NCBI GenBank assembly: GCA_036499395.1
Contig: DASYDW010000123.1
Span: forward strand, 165,715-229,714
Source of the DNA: Pirellulales bacterium
GTDB taxonomy: Bacteria; Planctomycetota; Planctomycetia; Pirellulales; JACPPG01
Length of the DNA: 64,000 nucleotides
Direction of reading: 5' to 3'
Part shown: in pieces, positions 1-8,025 of the stretch
Layout of the letters: each line of letters begins with the position of its first letter
How positions within the stretch are numbered: the first letter of the stretch is position 1
Program-made: the position numbers and the translations under genes
Notes under the pieces: generated by a model
What the model was told of the DNA's origin: nothing
Seen by the model: only the letters and a program-made list of their open reading frames with translations
Database searches by the model: none

Positions 1-76
1 CCAACCCGACGCCAACGGCCATCGCAAGGAAAATCCACAACGTCAAATAGCGGTCAAGGAACTTTAGGCGTTGCAT
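1..76 (-). CDS. acr3: ACR3-family arsenite efflux pump, N-terminal fragment
   Basis: Only the first 25 codons lie in the window; the gene runs off the left edge. The reading frame starts at an ATG at 76-74 and begins MQRLKFLDRYLTLWIFLAMA, which matches the very conserved N-terminus of ACR3 arsenite permeases (a short cytoplasmic stretch and then the first membrane helix). The family exports As(III) across the inner membrane. The start overlaps the end of arsC by 13 bases, so the two are translationally coupled in an arsR-arsC-acr3 operon. The call rests on the N-terminus and the gene order alone. Confidence 0.8.
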   Translation of the reverse strand, partial: MQRLKFLDRYLTLWIFLAMAVGVGL

Positions 77-498
77 TCGGTCAATCCTTGAGGCAAGCGT
101 TCGATGAAGGCACGAATTTCGTCCCGCACCCGCCGATAGATTTGCAACTTATCGGCTTCGGGCACCGATTGAGCCAGTCGTGGGGGATCATCAAACCCGG
201 CGTGAATCCGCTTTATGTTGCCCGGCAGAATTGGACACGTTTCGTTGGCGTTGTCGCAGACGGTCACAACGTAGTCCAAGTGCGTGCCCCTTAAATCGTG
301 AATGTGCTTGGAGTCTTGCCGGCTAATATCGACGCCTGCCTCTGCCATGACCTTTACAGCGGCGGGATTCATCCCATGTGGCGACGTACCGGCCGAGTAG
401 GCTTCGATTACGTCACTCTTCAAATGCCTTGCCCAGCCTTCGGCCATTTGGCTTCGGCATGAATTGCCAGTACACAGGAACAGAACCGCGATCTTCAT
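64..498 (-). CDS. arsC: Arsenate reductase, low-molecular-weight phosphatase fold
   Basis: Cytoplasmic enzyme that reduces arsenate to arsenite for export. The 144-residue protein starts with the phosphatase-like P-loop C-T-G-N-S-C-R (residues 9-15) directly after a beta strand, and has the later Cys of V-T-V-C-D-N (about residue 81) and C-P (about residue 88). This fits the thioredoxin-coupled ArsC family (Staphylococcus/Bacillus type) rather than the glutaredoxin-linked E. coli plasmid type. The length is normal. It lies between arsR upstream and acr3 downstream on the same strand and overlaps acr3 by 13 bases, so it is part of one transcript under ArsR control. Confidence 0.93.
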   Translation of the reverse strand: MKIAVLFLCTGNSCRSQMAEGWARHLKSDVIEAYSAGTSPHGMNPAAVKVMAEAGVDISRQDSKHIHDLRGTHLDYVVTVCDNANETCPILPGNIKRIHAGFDDPPRLAQSVPEADKLQIYRRVRDEIRAFIERLPQGLTECNA

Positions 499-531
499 AC
501 GGGTAAGCGGATATAAGTAGGCAAATAAAAA

Positions 532-873
532 TCAGCAGCAACGCTTACGCAGTGTCGCTACTTGCTTGGTATCCGTAGCGAATTCCGGCACGTCGGCGCA
601 CGCTAGGCAATTGAGCAGCTTTTCGTGGAATTTGGTGCGCGCTGGAGTGAGCCGGTAGTAGCTCCACAACCCTTCCTTGCGAGCCATCACAAGCCGTGCC
701 CGCCGCAAGTAGGCAAGGTGCCGAGACGCTGTAGGCTGCGGCACGCGTAGTACGTCAACAATGTGGCAGACGCACAATTCGCCGTCTCTCAACAAGTTGA
801 GAATCCGCAAGCGGGTCCGATCCGAGACAGCCCGGAGCATCGCATCGACAGGGGTAGCGGCTTTCGTTTTCAT
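532..873 (-). CDS. arsR: ArsR/SmtB-family arsenic-responsive repressor
   Basis: Winged-helix repressor of 113 residues expected to leave DNA when it binds As(III). The recognition helix region carries E-L-C-V-C-H-I (about residues 32-38), the C-x-C-H metalloid site of the ArsR class, followed by the P-Q-P-T-A-S-R-H-L DNA-reading helix. It ends in Cys-Cys, as in several ArsR subfamilies. It is the first gene of the ars operon, 33 bases before arsC. A perfect inverted repeat (872-891) overlaps the assigned start codon, so translation may instead begin at the internal ATG at 840 (Met12), or the message may be leaderless. Confidence 0.93.
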   Translation of the reverse strand: MKTKAATPVDAMLRAVSDRTRLRILNLLRDGELCVCHIVDVLRVPQPTASRHLAYLRRARLVMARKEGLWSYYRLTPARTKFHEKLLNCLACADVPEFATDTKQVATLRKRCC

Positions 874-891
874 ATTCGCCTAAGTGAATAT
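872..891. promoter_or_regulatory. Candidate ArsR operator
   Basis: Perfect inverted repeat ATATTC-N8-GAATAT directly at the start of arsR. ArsR/SmtB repressors bind imperfect dyads of this size over their own promoter. The left half-site touches the annotated start codon, which is unusual and bears on the choice of start. Confidence 0.6.
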
Positions 892-934
892 AGAAGTGCG
901 ACGCGAGCGGGTCAAGTCGAGCTACAATTCAGAT

Positions 935-1126
935 ATGGCAGTCGATTGGGACGCTTTCATCATTAACCGCACGCTCGGAACCGACGTAGCAACGTCGGTT
1001 GCAGGCTCGATGGAAGATTCGGACACGCTCGCGCCCGTCACGCGCGAAAATCGTGCGTCGCATGCACGGGGATGGCTGATCGGAATCGGCGTCGTGCTCG
1101 CCTGGACAATCTGGCGAAGACTCTAG
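935..1126 (+). CDS. Small membrane protein, unknown
   Basis: Possible 63-residue protein starting at ATG 935 (an upstream in-frame ATG at 884 lies inside the ars operator region and is less likely). It has a polar N-terminal part of about 45 residues and one hydrophobic segment at the very C-terminus (G-W-L-I-G-I-G-V-V-L-A-W), ending in W-R-R-L, as in a tail-anchored protein. I recognise no family. It is divergent from arsR. No clear ribosome binding site; treat it as a tentative gene. Confidence 0.35.
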   Translation: MAVDWDAFIINRTLGTDVATSVAGSMEDSDTLAPVTRENRASHARGWLIGIGVVLAWTIWRRL

Positions 1127-1301
1127 AGGGCTCGCTCCCGTCTGAATGGCACGGCCAGCGGCTCAGGATGCGGTCGCCAGCAATCCCCCTGTTGCTAGAA
1201 TAGGGCACGCGGGAAAACGGCCGCCGATTATGCCATCGGCATGCGTCGGTGGCATCCGAAGAACGATCCTGCCCAGCCCAATGCGGGGCAGATCACCACA
1301 A

Positions 1302-1374
<73 letters not shown>

Positions 1375-1862
1375 TTGCATCGACTGACGCGGTCTGCTCG
1401 GGGTCCGCCTTGCTCCCCAGAGCTGTTCAGCTTTCGACCGCCTGTGCGCAATCGCCCGCTCGCACGGCATCGCGTTGCGCGCCGCCAAGCTGGTTCCGAA
1501 TCGTTCCACGGCCTGCAGAACGCCACGACGTTTTCGGCGCTCTGCCACCTCGGCTCGCCGACGATATCACTCGCTGGCTTTCGGCATTCTGCGCCGTGGT
1601 CGCTGCGGCAGTTTACGGTCATCGCTCGGCCGGCCGTGGCTGATTGTCCGTGGCACGGCCGTTGCAAACGAGTGGACCACGACAAATTGACGCGGTTCCC
1701 TTGCCAACCCACTATCACTATATCTCGGATGTGGTCGCAAAATGGTGAATCGCGCTTCCGTAGCGTAGGCGCTTCTTCCTAGACTTAAGTGGGGCGCGGG
1801 TGCGGGTTTACTCGGTCTTGGTCGTGCCGCGTGGATCTTTGATTGTCCGTCAGTATTACCCC
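1375..1862. other. Intergenic region carrying a sigma-54 promoter
   Basis: No convincing gene in these 488 bases: overlapping open frames occur on both strands, are Arg/Ser/Pro-rich and partly run through the tRNA. The only clear signal is the -24/-12 promoter at 1651-1666, which points towards the histidine kinase gene. Confidence 0.6.
1651..1666 (+). promoter_or_regulatory. Sigma-54 (RpoN) promoter
   Basis: TGGCACG-N4-TTGCA, a full match to the -24/-12 consensus (GG and GC with correct spacing). Transcription would start near 1678 and run into the histidine kinase gene at 1863, leaving a leader of about 185 bases. I see no obvious dyad for an enhancer-binding protein upstream. Confidence 0.7.
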
Positions 1863-3260
1863 ATGGATGACTTGTTGGCGAAATTCGGTAAGCAGCGGTG
1901 GGCACCCTACCTTTGCGTAGGCACCGCCTTGGCTCTGGTCGTTCTGTTGGGGCTTTGTGGGGCTTACTTGGAATTGGACCGGGCGCGGACCGGGGTCATC
2001 AGCGCCGTCATCGGGCGCTGGCAATCTCACGCCGAACGCACGGCAGGGAACCTAGAAAGCGCGCTGGCCGATGCGGGTACAGGTCCCGACCTTGCGGCCA
2101 CGCGCGACGTTCCCTGGCTACGTGCACGTTGGGCCCAAGTAATTCACCAGCCTGAGCGCGTGTACGCCGCGATTGTCGATAACTCGGGAGTTATCATCGC
2201 GCACAGCGATCCCGATCACGAAGGGTTGCGCATCCCCGAGCAATGGTTTATCGCCGAGTTGGCCGAAGCGGGGCCGAATGTCGTCGAAACTGACTGCCAA
2301 GAACTAACCGGCGGTACCGCTGCGTACGACATTCAAGTACCGATTTCCGTGGGGGGCACGCGCGTCGGCACCTACCATTCTGGAGTCAACGCGGCATGGC
2401 TGCAAAACCAGTTAACGGCCGCGCGATCGGTCGTACTGCGCCGCTGGATGTTGGTGATTGGCGGAATCGTCGCCGTCGTGACCGTTGCCGTCTTGGCGCT
2501 ATTGGGCATCACCCGTCGGACCGTTGCGCTCGAAGGCGAACTGAGTCGCGCCGAACTAGAGCGCATCGCCGCGATCAATCGATTGATCACCGGCCTGGCG
2601 CATGAAATCCGCAATCCGCTCAATGCCATTAAGTTGAATCTTTTCGCGGTCACGCGTCGCCTGGAAAGGCGCGCCGAACCATTGGACGATACCACGACGC
2701 AAATGCTCGAAGCCAGCACCGCCGAGGTGGGCCGAGTCGAGGAGCTGATGCGTGAACTGCTGGGTTATGTACGCGACGAACCTCAGGCTCATGAACTTGT
2801 CGATCTGGTCGCCGAAGTCCGGAACGCGGTGACGTTTTACGAGCCGGTACTGGCTGAAGATCATATCCGCTTGCATACCGATTTTCCCGAGGAGTCGATC
2901 GAAGTCCGTCTCAATCGCCGCCGGTTGCGGCAGATTCTTTTGAATCTGCTTACCAATTCGCGCGAAGCACTCGGCGAACAGGGGCACATCTGGGTGACGA
3001 TTCGCCGGCACGACGATTTTGCAGAGGTCGAGGTTCGAGATGACGGGCCCGGCATCCCACTGCAGGACAAGGAGAAAGTGTTCGAGCCTTTTTTCTCGAC
3101 AAAAAGCGCCGGCGTGGGACTGGGACTGACACTGGTGCGCAATTACGTCCTTCAATTCGGCGGCGATGTGCGATGGATCAAGCATGACAAAGGGGGGTCT
3201 TGCATTCAACTGTCGTTCCCGCTGGCCGATCCTTCAGTTCTAGCCCGAGGTGCCGTGTGA
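1863..3260 (+). CDS. Membrane sensor histidine kinase (NtrB/AtoS-like)
   Basis: Inner-membrane sensor kinase of 465 residues. A first membrane helix (about residues 13-36) and a second (about 194-216) frame an extracytoplasmic sensing domain of about 155 residues. Then come a short linker, HisKA with phospho-accepting His247 in L-A-H-E-I-R-N-P-L-N, and HATPase_c with the N box (N-L-L-T-N-S-R-E-A), G1 box D-D-G-P-G-I-P and G2 box G-V-G-L-G-L. Start set at ATG 1863; an in-frame GTG at 1800 would add 21 residues of unlikely sequence. Its stop overlaps the GTG start of the response regulator (GTGA), so the pair is translationally coupled. A sigma-54 promoter lies upstream. The signal sensed is unknown. 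Confidence 0.88.
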   Translation: MDDLLAKFGKQRWAPYLCVGTALALVVLLGLCGAYLELDRARTGVISAVIGRWQSHAERTAGNLESALADAGTGPDLAATRDVPWLRARWAQVIHQPERVYAAIVDNSGVIIAHSDPDHEGLRIPEQWFIAELAEAGPNVVETDCQELTGGTAAYDIQVPISVGGTRVGTYHSGVNAAWLQNQLTAARSVVLRRWMLVIGGIVAVVTVAVLALLGITRRTVALEGELSRAELERIAAINRLITGLAHEIRNPLNAIKLNLFAVTRRLERRAEPLDDTTTQMLEASTAEVGRVEELMRELLGYVRDEPQAHELVDLVAEVRNAVTFYEPVLAEDHIRLHTDFPEESIEVRLNRRRLRQILLNLLTNSREALGEQGHIWVTIRRHDDFAEVEVRDDGPGIPLQDKEKVFEPFFSTKSAGVGLGLTLVRNYVLQFGGDVRWIKHDKGGSCIQLSFPLADPSVLARGAV

Positions 3261-4603
3261 ACGAGGCAGCTACGATACTCGTCGTCGAGGACCAGCGCGC
3301 CGAGCGAGACGCATTGTCGCGCATGTTGGAGACCGAGTCCTATCGTGTCATCGCGGCCAGAAATCTTCGTGAAGCTTTGGCGCACGTCTACGAGTCGATC
3401 GTGCTGGTGATCTGCGACCTTAGGCTGGGAGGCGAAAGTGGCGTCGATCTGTTGCGCGAGTGGCGACACTCGCAGGAACACACGCCATTTATCATCGTCA
3501 CAGCCTATGGCGATGTGCCGTCCGCCGTCACGGCCATGCGCCTGGGCGCCTACGACTACCTGACCAAACCTGTCGATCCCGCGGCGCTTTTGAGGCTCGT
3601 AAATCGCCTGATCCGCAATGCGCGCCCTGACGCCCCACGGACAACGCCCGTGGACGATTTCAGCTTTGGCCAACTATGGGGACGCTGCGCGACCATGCGC
3701 GACATCTTCGAACGCGCCAAGCGCGCGGCAGTGACGAATAGTGCCGTGTTGATCCTAGGGGAACCCGGCACTGGTAAGCATCTGCTGGCAAAAGCCATTC
3801 ACGAGCGCAGCGAGCGTAGCAAGTCACACTTTGTCACGATGAACATGGCGGCGTTACCCATCACGCGAATAGATGGGGAATTGTTCGGCCAGCAGTACGT
3901 TTCGGGTGCGAGCGGCGACGAAGCAGGAAAGCTAGACGCGGCGCATCGTGGCACGCTATTTATTGATGAAATCGGCGATCTGCCCGGCGAGACGCAGGCG
4001 AAGCTGTTGCGCGTGATCGAAGAACGAGCCTATACGCCGCTGGGCGCGAACGAAAAGCGTCACGTCGATCTCCGCCTGATTACCGCTACGAGTCATGACC
4101 TGGCGGCGCTCGTGGCGAAAGGTCTTTTTCGCGAGGACCTGTTCTACCGTCTCAACGTTGTCACGTTGCATTTGCCGCCGCTCCGCGAACGGACCGACGA
4201 CATTCCGCATCTTGTCGAACAGTTGCTCGAAGAACGCTGTAGCGCCCAGGGGAAGCCTGTCCCATACATCGATGCGGAACTGATGGATGCTCTGACGCGC
4301 TACCGCTGGCCAGGCAACGTCCGGCAGTTAAGTAACGTCGTGGAAAGTATGGTCGTCATGTCGCAAGGGCGTGCGCTAACGATTGCGGATTTGCCGGCGG
4401 AACTACGCCATGAAGTTCAGGACCGCGACAGCCACGACGCGCTGGCAGAAGGCAGAGCCCTGGAAGTGCTCGAGCGTCATGCGATTCTCGAGGCGCTCGA
4501 GAAGCACGGCGGAAATCGTACTCGTGCCGCCGATGCGCTCGGCATCTCGGTACGAACGCTGCAGCGCAAGCTGAAGATGTGGGGCATAGCCGGCGAGGTG
4601 TGA
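3257..4603 (+). CDS. NtrC-type response regulator lacking the GAFTGA motif
   Basis: 448-residue partner of the preceding kinase, starting at the GTG that overlaps the kinase stop. The receiver domain has the acidic pair in V-V-E-D, phospho-acceptor Asp54 and Lys104 (L-T-K-P). The AAA+ domain has Walker A G-E-P-G-T-G-K (about residue 168) and Walker B L-F-I-D-E-I-G-D. The C-terminal Fis-type HTH (about 405-445) has G-N-R-T-R-A-A-D-A-L-G-I-S. The odd point is the loop that touches sigma-54: where E-L-F-G-H-x-x-G-A-F-T-G-A is expected the protein reads E-L-F-G-Q-Q-Y-V-S-G-A-S-G-D. It may therefore bind DNA and hydrolyse ATP without driving sigma-54 open-complex formation. Confidence 0.88.
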   Translation: MNEAATILVVEDQRAERDALSRMLETESYRVIAARNLREALAHVYESIVLVICDLRLGGESGVDLLREWRHSQEHTPFIIVTAYGDVPSAVTAMRLGAYDYLTKPVDPAALLRLVNRLIRNARPDAPRTTPVDDFSFGQLWGRCATMRDIFERAKRAAVTNSAVLILGEPGTGKHLLAKAIHERSERSKSHFVTMNMAALPITRIDGELFGQQYVSGASGDEAGKLDAAHRGTLFIDEIGDLPGETQAKLLRVIEERAYTPLGANEKRHVDLRLITATSHDLAALVAKGLFREDLFYRLNVVTLHLPPLRERTDDIPHLVEQLLEERCSAQGKPVPYIDAELMDALTRYRWPGNVRQLSNVVESMVVMSQGRALTIADLPAELRHEVQDRDSHDALAEGRALEVLERHAILEALEKHGGNRTRAADALGISVRTLQRKLKMWGIAGEV

Positions 4604-4680
4604 TCCCGGCGCCGTGGCAAGCCAACACGAACACCACGCACCAATCATTGCCACTCTGCGTACCACCCAGGCCTACCACC

Positions 4681-7600
4681 TCACAGGGAGGATAGCTCCG
4701 AGGACGCGTGATCAGGCGAGGCTTCCACGACATCTCGTACTAGCAACGAGTAAAGCGCCGGAACGACAAACAATGTCGTTACCAGTCCTGCCAGAAGTCC
4801 GCCGATGACGGCCCGCCCCAGCGGAGCGTTCGCTTCACTACCGCGCTCGATGGCCAAGGCCATCGGCACCAGGGCGAAGAAAGCGGCAAGCGCCGTCATC
4901 ACCACCGGACGCACGCGGACCGATGCCGCTTTGCGGATCGCCTCGGTGGGCGTCAGTTTCTCGGTGGTACGTAGATTCTGCGCGAAATCCACCAGCAACA
5001 CCGTATTCGAGACCACGATGCCGACCATGAAAATAACACCCAGCAGCGACTGCACGTTCAAAGCCGTGCCCGTCAGATACAGGATGAGGATCACCCCCAC
5101 CACGCCAATCGGAACGGCCGACAGAATGACCAGCGGGGTGATGTACGCACGGAACAATCCGGCCATCAGGAAGTATATCAGTAGCGTGGCCAGGATCAGC
5201 CCTAGCCCTAGGCTGCGGAACGTATCCTGCATACGCGAATACTCGCCCGACAGCTCGATGCGGCTGCCGTCCATCAGCTTGTGCTCGGCCGACGTCGGAT
5301 CGAATGGCCGCCAACCGCCGTCGGGCAGCGGCGTTCCGAACTTGGCAACGACCTTCGCTACGTCATCCGCGATATGTCCTAAATCTCGACCGTAAACGCC
5401 CATCGTCAAATCGATCGCCGGCTGCAAGTTTGCGTGCGTAACTTCCGTCGGCACGCTCGTCCGCCGTAGCGAAACAATATTCCGCAATGGGATCGCCTGG
5501 TTCTGCACCGGGCTGGTGATGGGGATATCCAGAAGCGTATCGATCGACAGAATATCTCCCTCGGGGTACTGCACGCCCACGTAGTATTGGTTGGAACTGA
5601 TCGGGTCGATCCAGAAGTTTTTCTTGTTGAACTGAATGCTCGAATTCAGGGCGGCAATCACATTCTTCATGACGTCCCCCTGGGACAGCCCCAGGTCGGC
5701 TGCCTTCGCCCGATCGACATCGAGAATGTACTCGGGATAGTCGAGTCGCTGGATAATGCGGGTATCGACGACACCTTCGATGGCTTGGACCTCGCGCTGG
5801 ATCGCCTCGGCCACGGAGCGGGCCTTCTGTTGATTCTTGGCCTTGATTCGCACATTGAGCGGCGTCGATTTTCCTTCGTTCATCGCACCGCGGATCATGC
5901 CGCCCGAATCGAAGGCGAATTCCAGGTCGGAGAAGCGCTTGTCATTGGCAAAAGCGGTGCGCAATTGATGCACATATTCCTGCGCCGAATGATGCCGGTG
6001 CTCGGTTAGCTGAACTTTGACCACGGCATCCATCGGGCCCGAGTTGGGCGTGTAGGCCGCGGACCAGTCCGCCACCACTCCCAATTCGCTAATGATCGTC
6101 GTCAGGTCATGGCCGATGTTTTCTTGAATGATCTTCTCCACCTCGGCAATCCGCTGCTCGGTGGCTTCGATCCGCGTGCCGCTGGGGGCGCGGACGTACA
6201 TCTCGAACGCGCCCGCATCGACCTCGGGAAAGAACTCGCGTCGCAGCCGTGAGCCTACCAGCCCGACGACAACCACAAGCAGGAAAAATGCGGCGGCCAC
6301 TGTTCCCTTGCGGCGATCCATGACCCAATCGAGACGGCGCGTGTACCAGGCGATGCCGGCATTGATCAAAGCCTCCCAGCGAGCAAAGGTCGCGCTGACC
6401 AGCCGCGCCGGCCGTGCGAGAAAGGCCCACCGACCGGTCCACTCGGCGTGGTCTGCCGCGGGACCTGCGCCATGATTGGCCGCATGGGGTTTGAGCCACG
6501 ATGCACAACGCGAAGGCACGAATGATCGCGACAGGATATACGCCGCGATCATTGAGAATGCCACGGCCAACGCCATGGGACGGAACAAAAACTCACCCAG
6601 TCCCGGCATGAGCGCTAACGGAGCCAGCACCAGCAGTGTGCAGCAACTTGCCACGAGCTCAGGCATGGCGACTTCGCTCGCTCCCAGGTAAGCCGCCTCG
6701 TGTGTATCGCGCCCCAATCCCAGGTGGCGATGCGTGTTTTCCAGACAAATGATCGCGCTGTCGACTAGCGGTCCAATCGCCAGTGACAAACCGGCCAACG
6801 TCATGACGTTGATCGTGTTGCCGGTGTAATACAGCGCGGTGATCCCCGCCATGACAGCAATCGGAATCGTGAGAATCGCGATCAGCGTCATACGCCACTC
6901 GCCCAAAAACAAGAGAATCACGAGCGAGCAGAGTACGGCCCCCAGTACCCCTTCCTGAATCAGGCTCTGGATACTTTTTTCCACGTATACCGACTGATCC
7001 ATGACCGGTGTCAGTTTGATACCATCGCGGCTGAGTCGCTGTTCGATGTCCGGCAGCGATTTCTTGACATTGGCGACCACATCCAAGGTGCTGGCACCCA
7101 ACTGCCGATAAATCGGCACGTAAACCTGCCGCCGACCGTTGACGCGCACGACATTCGTCTGAATGAAACTGGCGTCCTTTGGTGTCGCCACGTCGCGCAG
7201 GTAAGTTGCATTGCCGTGCTGAATGCGCAAAGGGATGTCGCCCATGCGTTCCACCATGTCGTACATCGAGTTGGAATCGATGGCGTAATCCGTGTCTCCG
7301 AATTTTGCGTCGCCGGTGGGCAGGAACAGGTTCGAAGTATCCAGTGCGTTCATCACGTCGACCGGCGACAAGTTTCGCGCCTGCAGCTTCTGCCGATCCA
7401 GGTAGGCAATCACTGCCCGCACCTTGCCGCCGTACACCACGGGGGCCACTGCGCCAGGCAGGCTCATAATCATGGTGCGAACTTCGAAGCGGCCCACGTC
7501 ATAGAGAATGGATTCCGGTTCGTTCTCGCTATCGAGCGCCACGATGCAAGCCGGCACGGTGCTCGTAGGGTCAAAAGGAAGAATCACCGGCGGCAGCGTG

Positions 7601-7968
7601 CCGGGGGGCAAGTTCGGGGATTGCATCGAGGCCAGTGAATTCGACTGCGTCAGTGCGCCGCTGGGGTCGACGTCGCTGCGAAAATAATTTCGCACGATGC
7701 TCGCACCGGTAATTGAACGTGATTCTTGCCGCCGCATTCCTTCAGCCTGACCCGTTCCACGTTCAATACGGCTGGAAAGGTCCTTTTCGACCGTTGCGGC
7801 TGGCATGCCGCCGTAAAACGTCAGCACTTGCACCGCCGGACTGCGAAATACCGGCAATATGTCAATCGCGATTTGGCTGGCGCTCAAGATGCCGATGACG
7901 ACTACCGCCAACATGGTGACGGTAACAGCCACGGGATTTCGTAAGGAAGCGCGAATCAGACCGTTCAT
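4681..7968 (-). CDS. RND-family efflux pump, inner-membrane permease
   Basis: 1095 residues, the usual size for an AcrB/CusA-class permease with twelve membrane helices and two large periplasmic loops. It opens with N-G-L-I-R-A-S-L-R-N-P-V-A-V-T, typical of RND permeases. TM4 carries G-P-L-V-D-S-A-I-I-C-L-E-N (a single Asp where AcrB has Asp-Asp) and TM10-11 carry G-I-V-V-S-N-T-V-L-L-V-D-F, so the proton relay differs from AcrB. Substrate cannot be read from sequence; the HAE1/hydrophobe class is more likely than metal-specific CusA because I see no Met relay. It follows the adaptor gene by 57 bases and ends convergent to the response regulator. Confidence 0.92.
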   Translation of the reverse strand: MNGLIRASLRNPVAVTVTMLAVVVIGILSASQIAIDILPVFRSPAVQVLTFYGGMPAATVEKDLSSRIERGTGQAEGMRRQESRSITGASIVRNYFRSDVDPSGALTQSNSLASMQSPNLPPGTLPPVILPFDPTSTVPACIVALDSENEPESILYDVGRFEVRTMIMSLPGAVAPVVYGGKVRAVIAYLDRQKLQARNLSPVDVMNALDTSNLFLPTGDAKFGDTDYAIDSNSMYDMVERMGDIPLRIQHGNATYLRDVATPKDASFIQTNVVRVNGRRQVYVPIYRQLGASTLDVVANVKKSLPDIEQRLSRDGIKLTPVMDQSVYVEKSIQSLIQEGVLGAVLCSLVILLFLGEWRMTLIAILTIPIAVMAGITALYYTGNTINVMTLAGLSLAIGPLVDSAIICLENTHRHLGLGRDTHEAAYLGASEVAMPELVASCCTLLVLAPLALMPGLGEFLFRPMALAVAFSMIAAYILSRSFVPSRCASWLKPHAANHGAGPAADHAEWTGRWAFLARPARLVSATFARWEALINAGIAWYTRRLDWVMDRRKGTVAAAFFLLVVVVGLVGSRLRREFFPEVDAGAFEMYVRAPSGTRIEATEQRIAEVEKIIQENIGHDLTTIISELGVVADWSAAYTPNSGPMDAVVKVQLTEHRHHSAQEYVHQLRTAFANDKRFSDLEFAFDSGGMIRGAMNEGKSTPLNVRIKAKNQQKARSVAEAIQREVQAIEGVVDTRIIQRLDYPEYILDVDRAKAADLGLSQGDVMKNVIAALNSSIQFNKKNFWIDPISSNQYYVGVQYPEGDILSIDTLLDIPITSPVQNQAIPLRNIVSLRRTSVPTEVTHANLQPAIDLTMGVYGRDLGHIADDVAKVVAKFGTPLPDGGWRPFDPTSAEHKLMDGSRIELSGEYSRMQDTFRSLGLGLILATLLIYFLMAGLFRAYITPLVILSAVPIGVVGVILILYLTGTALNVQSLLGVIFMVGIVVSNTVLLVDFAQNLRTTEKLTPTEAIRKAASVRVRPVVMTALAAFFALVPMALAIERGSEANAPLGRAVIGGLLAGLVTTLFVVPALYSLLVRDVVEASPDHASSELSSL

Positions 7969-8025
7969 CGATTATTCGTTCTCACCGCGGTCGTATTGGT
8001 CGACCGTGATGTCTCATTGTGCAAG

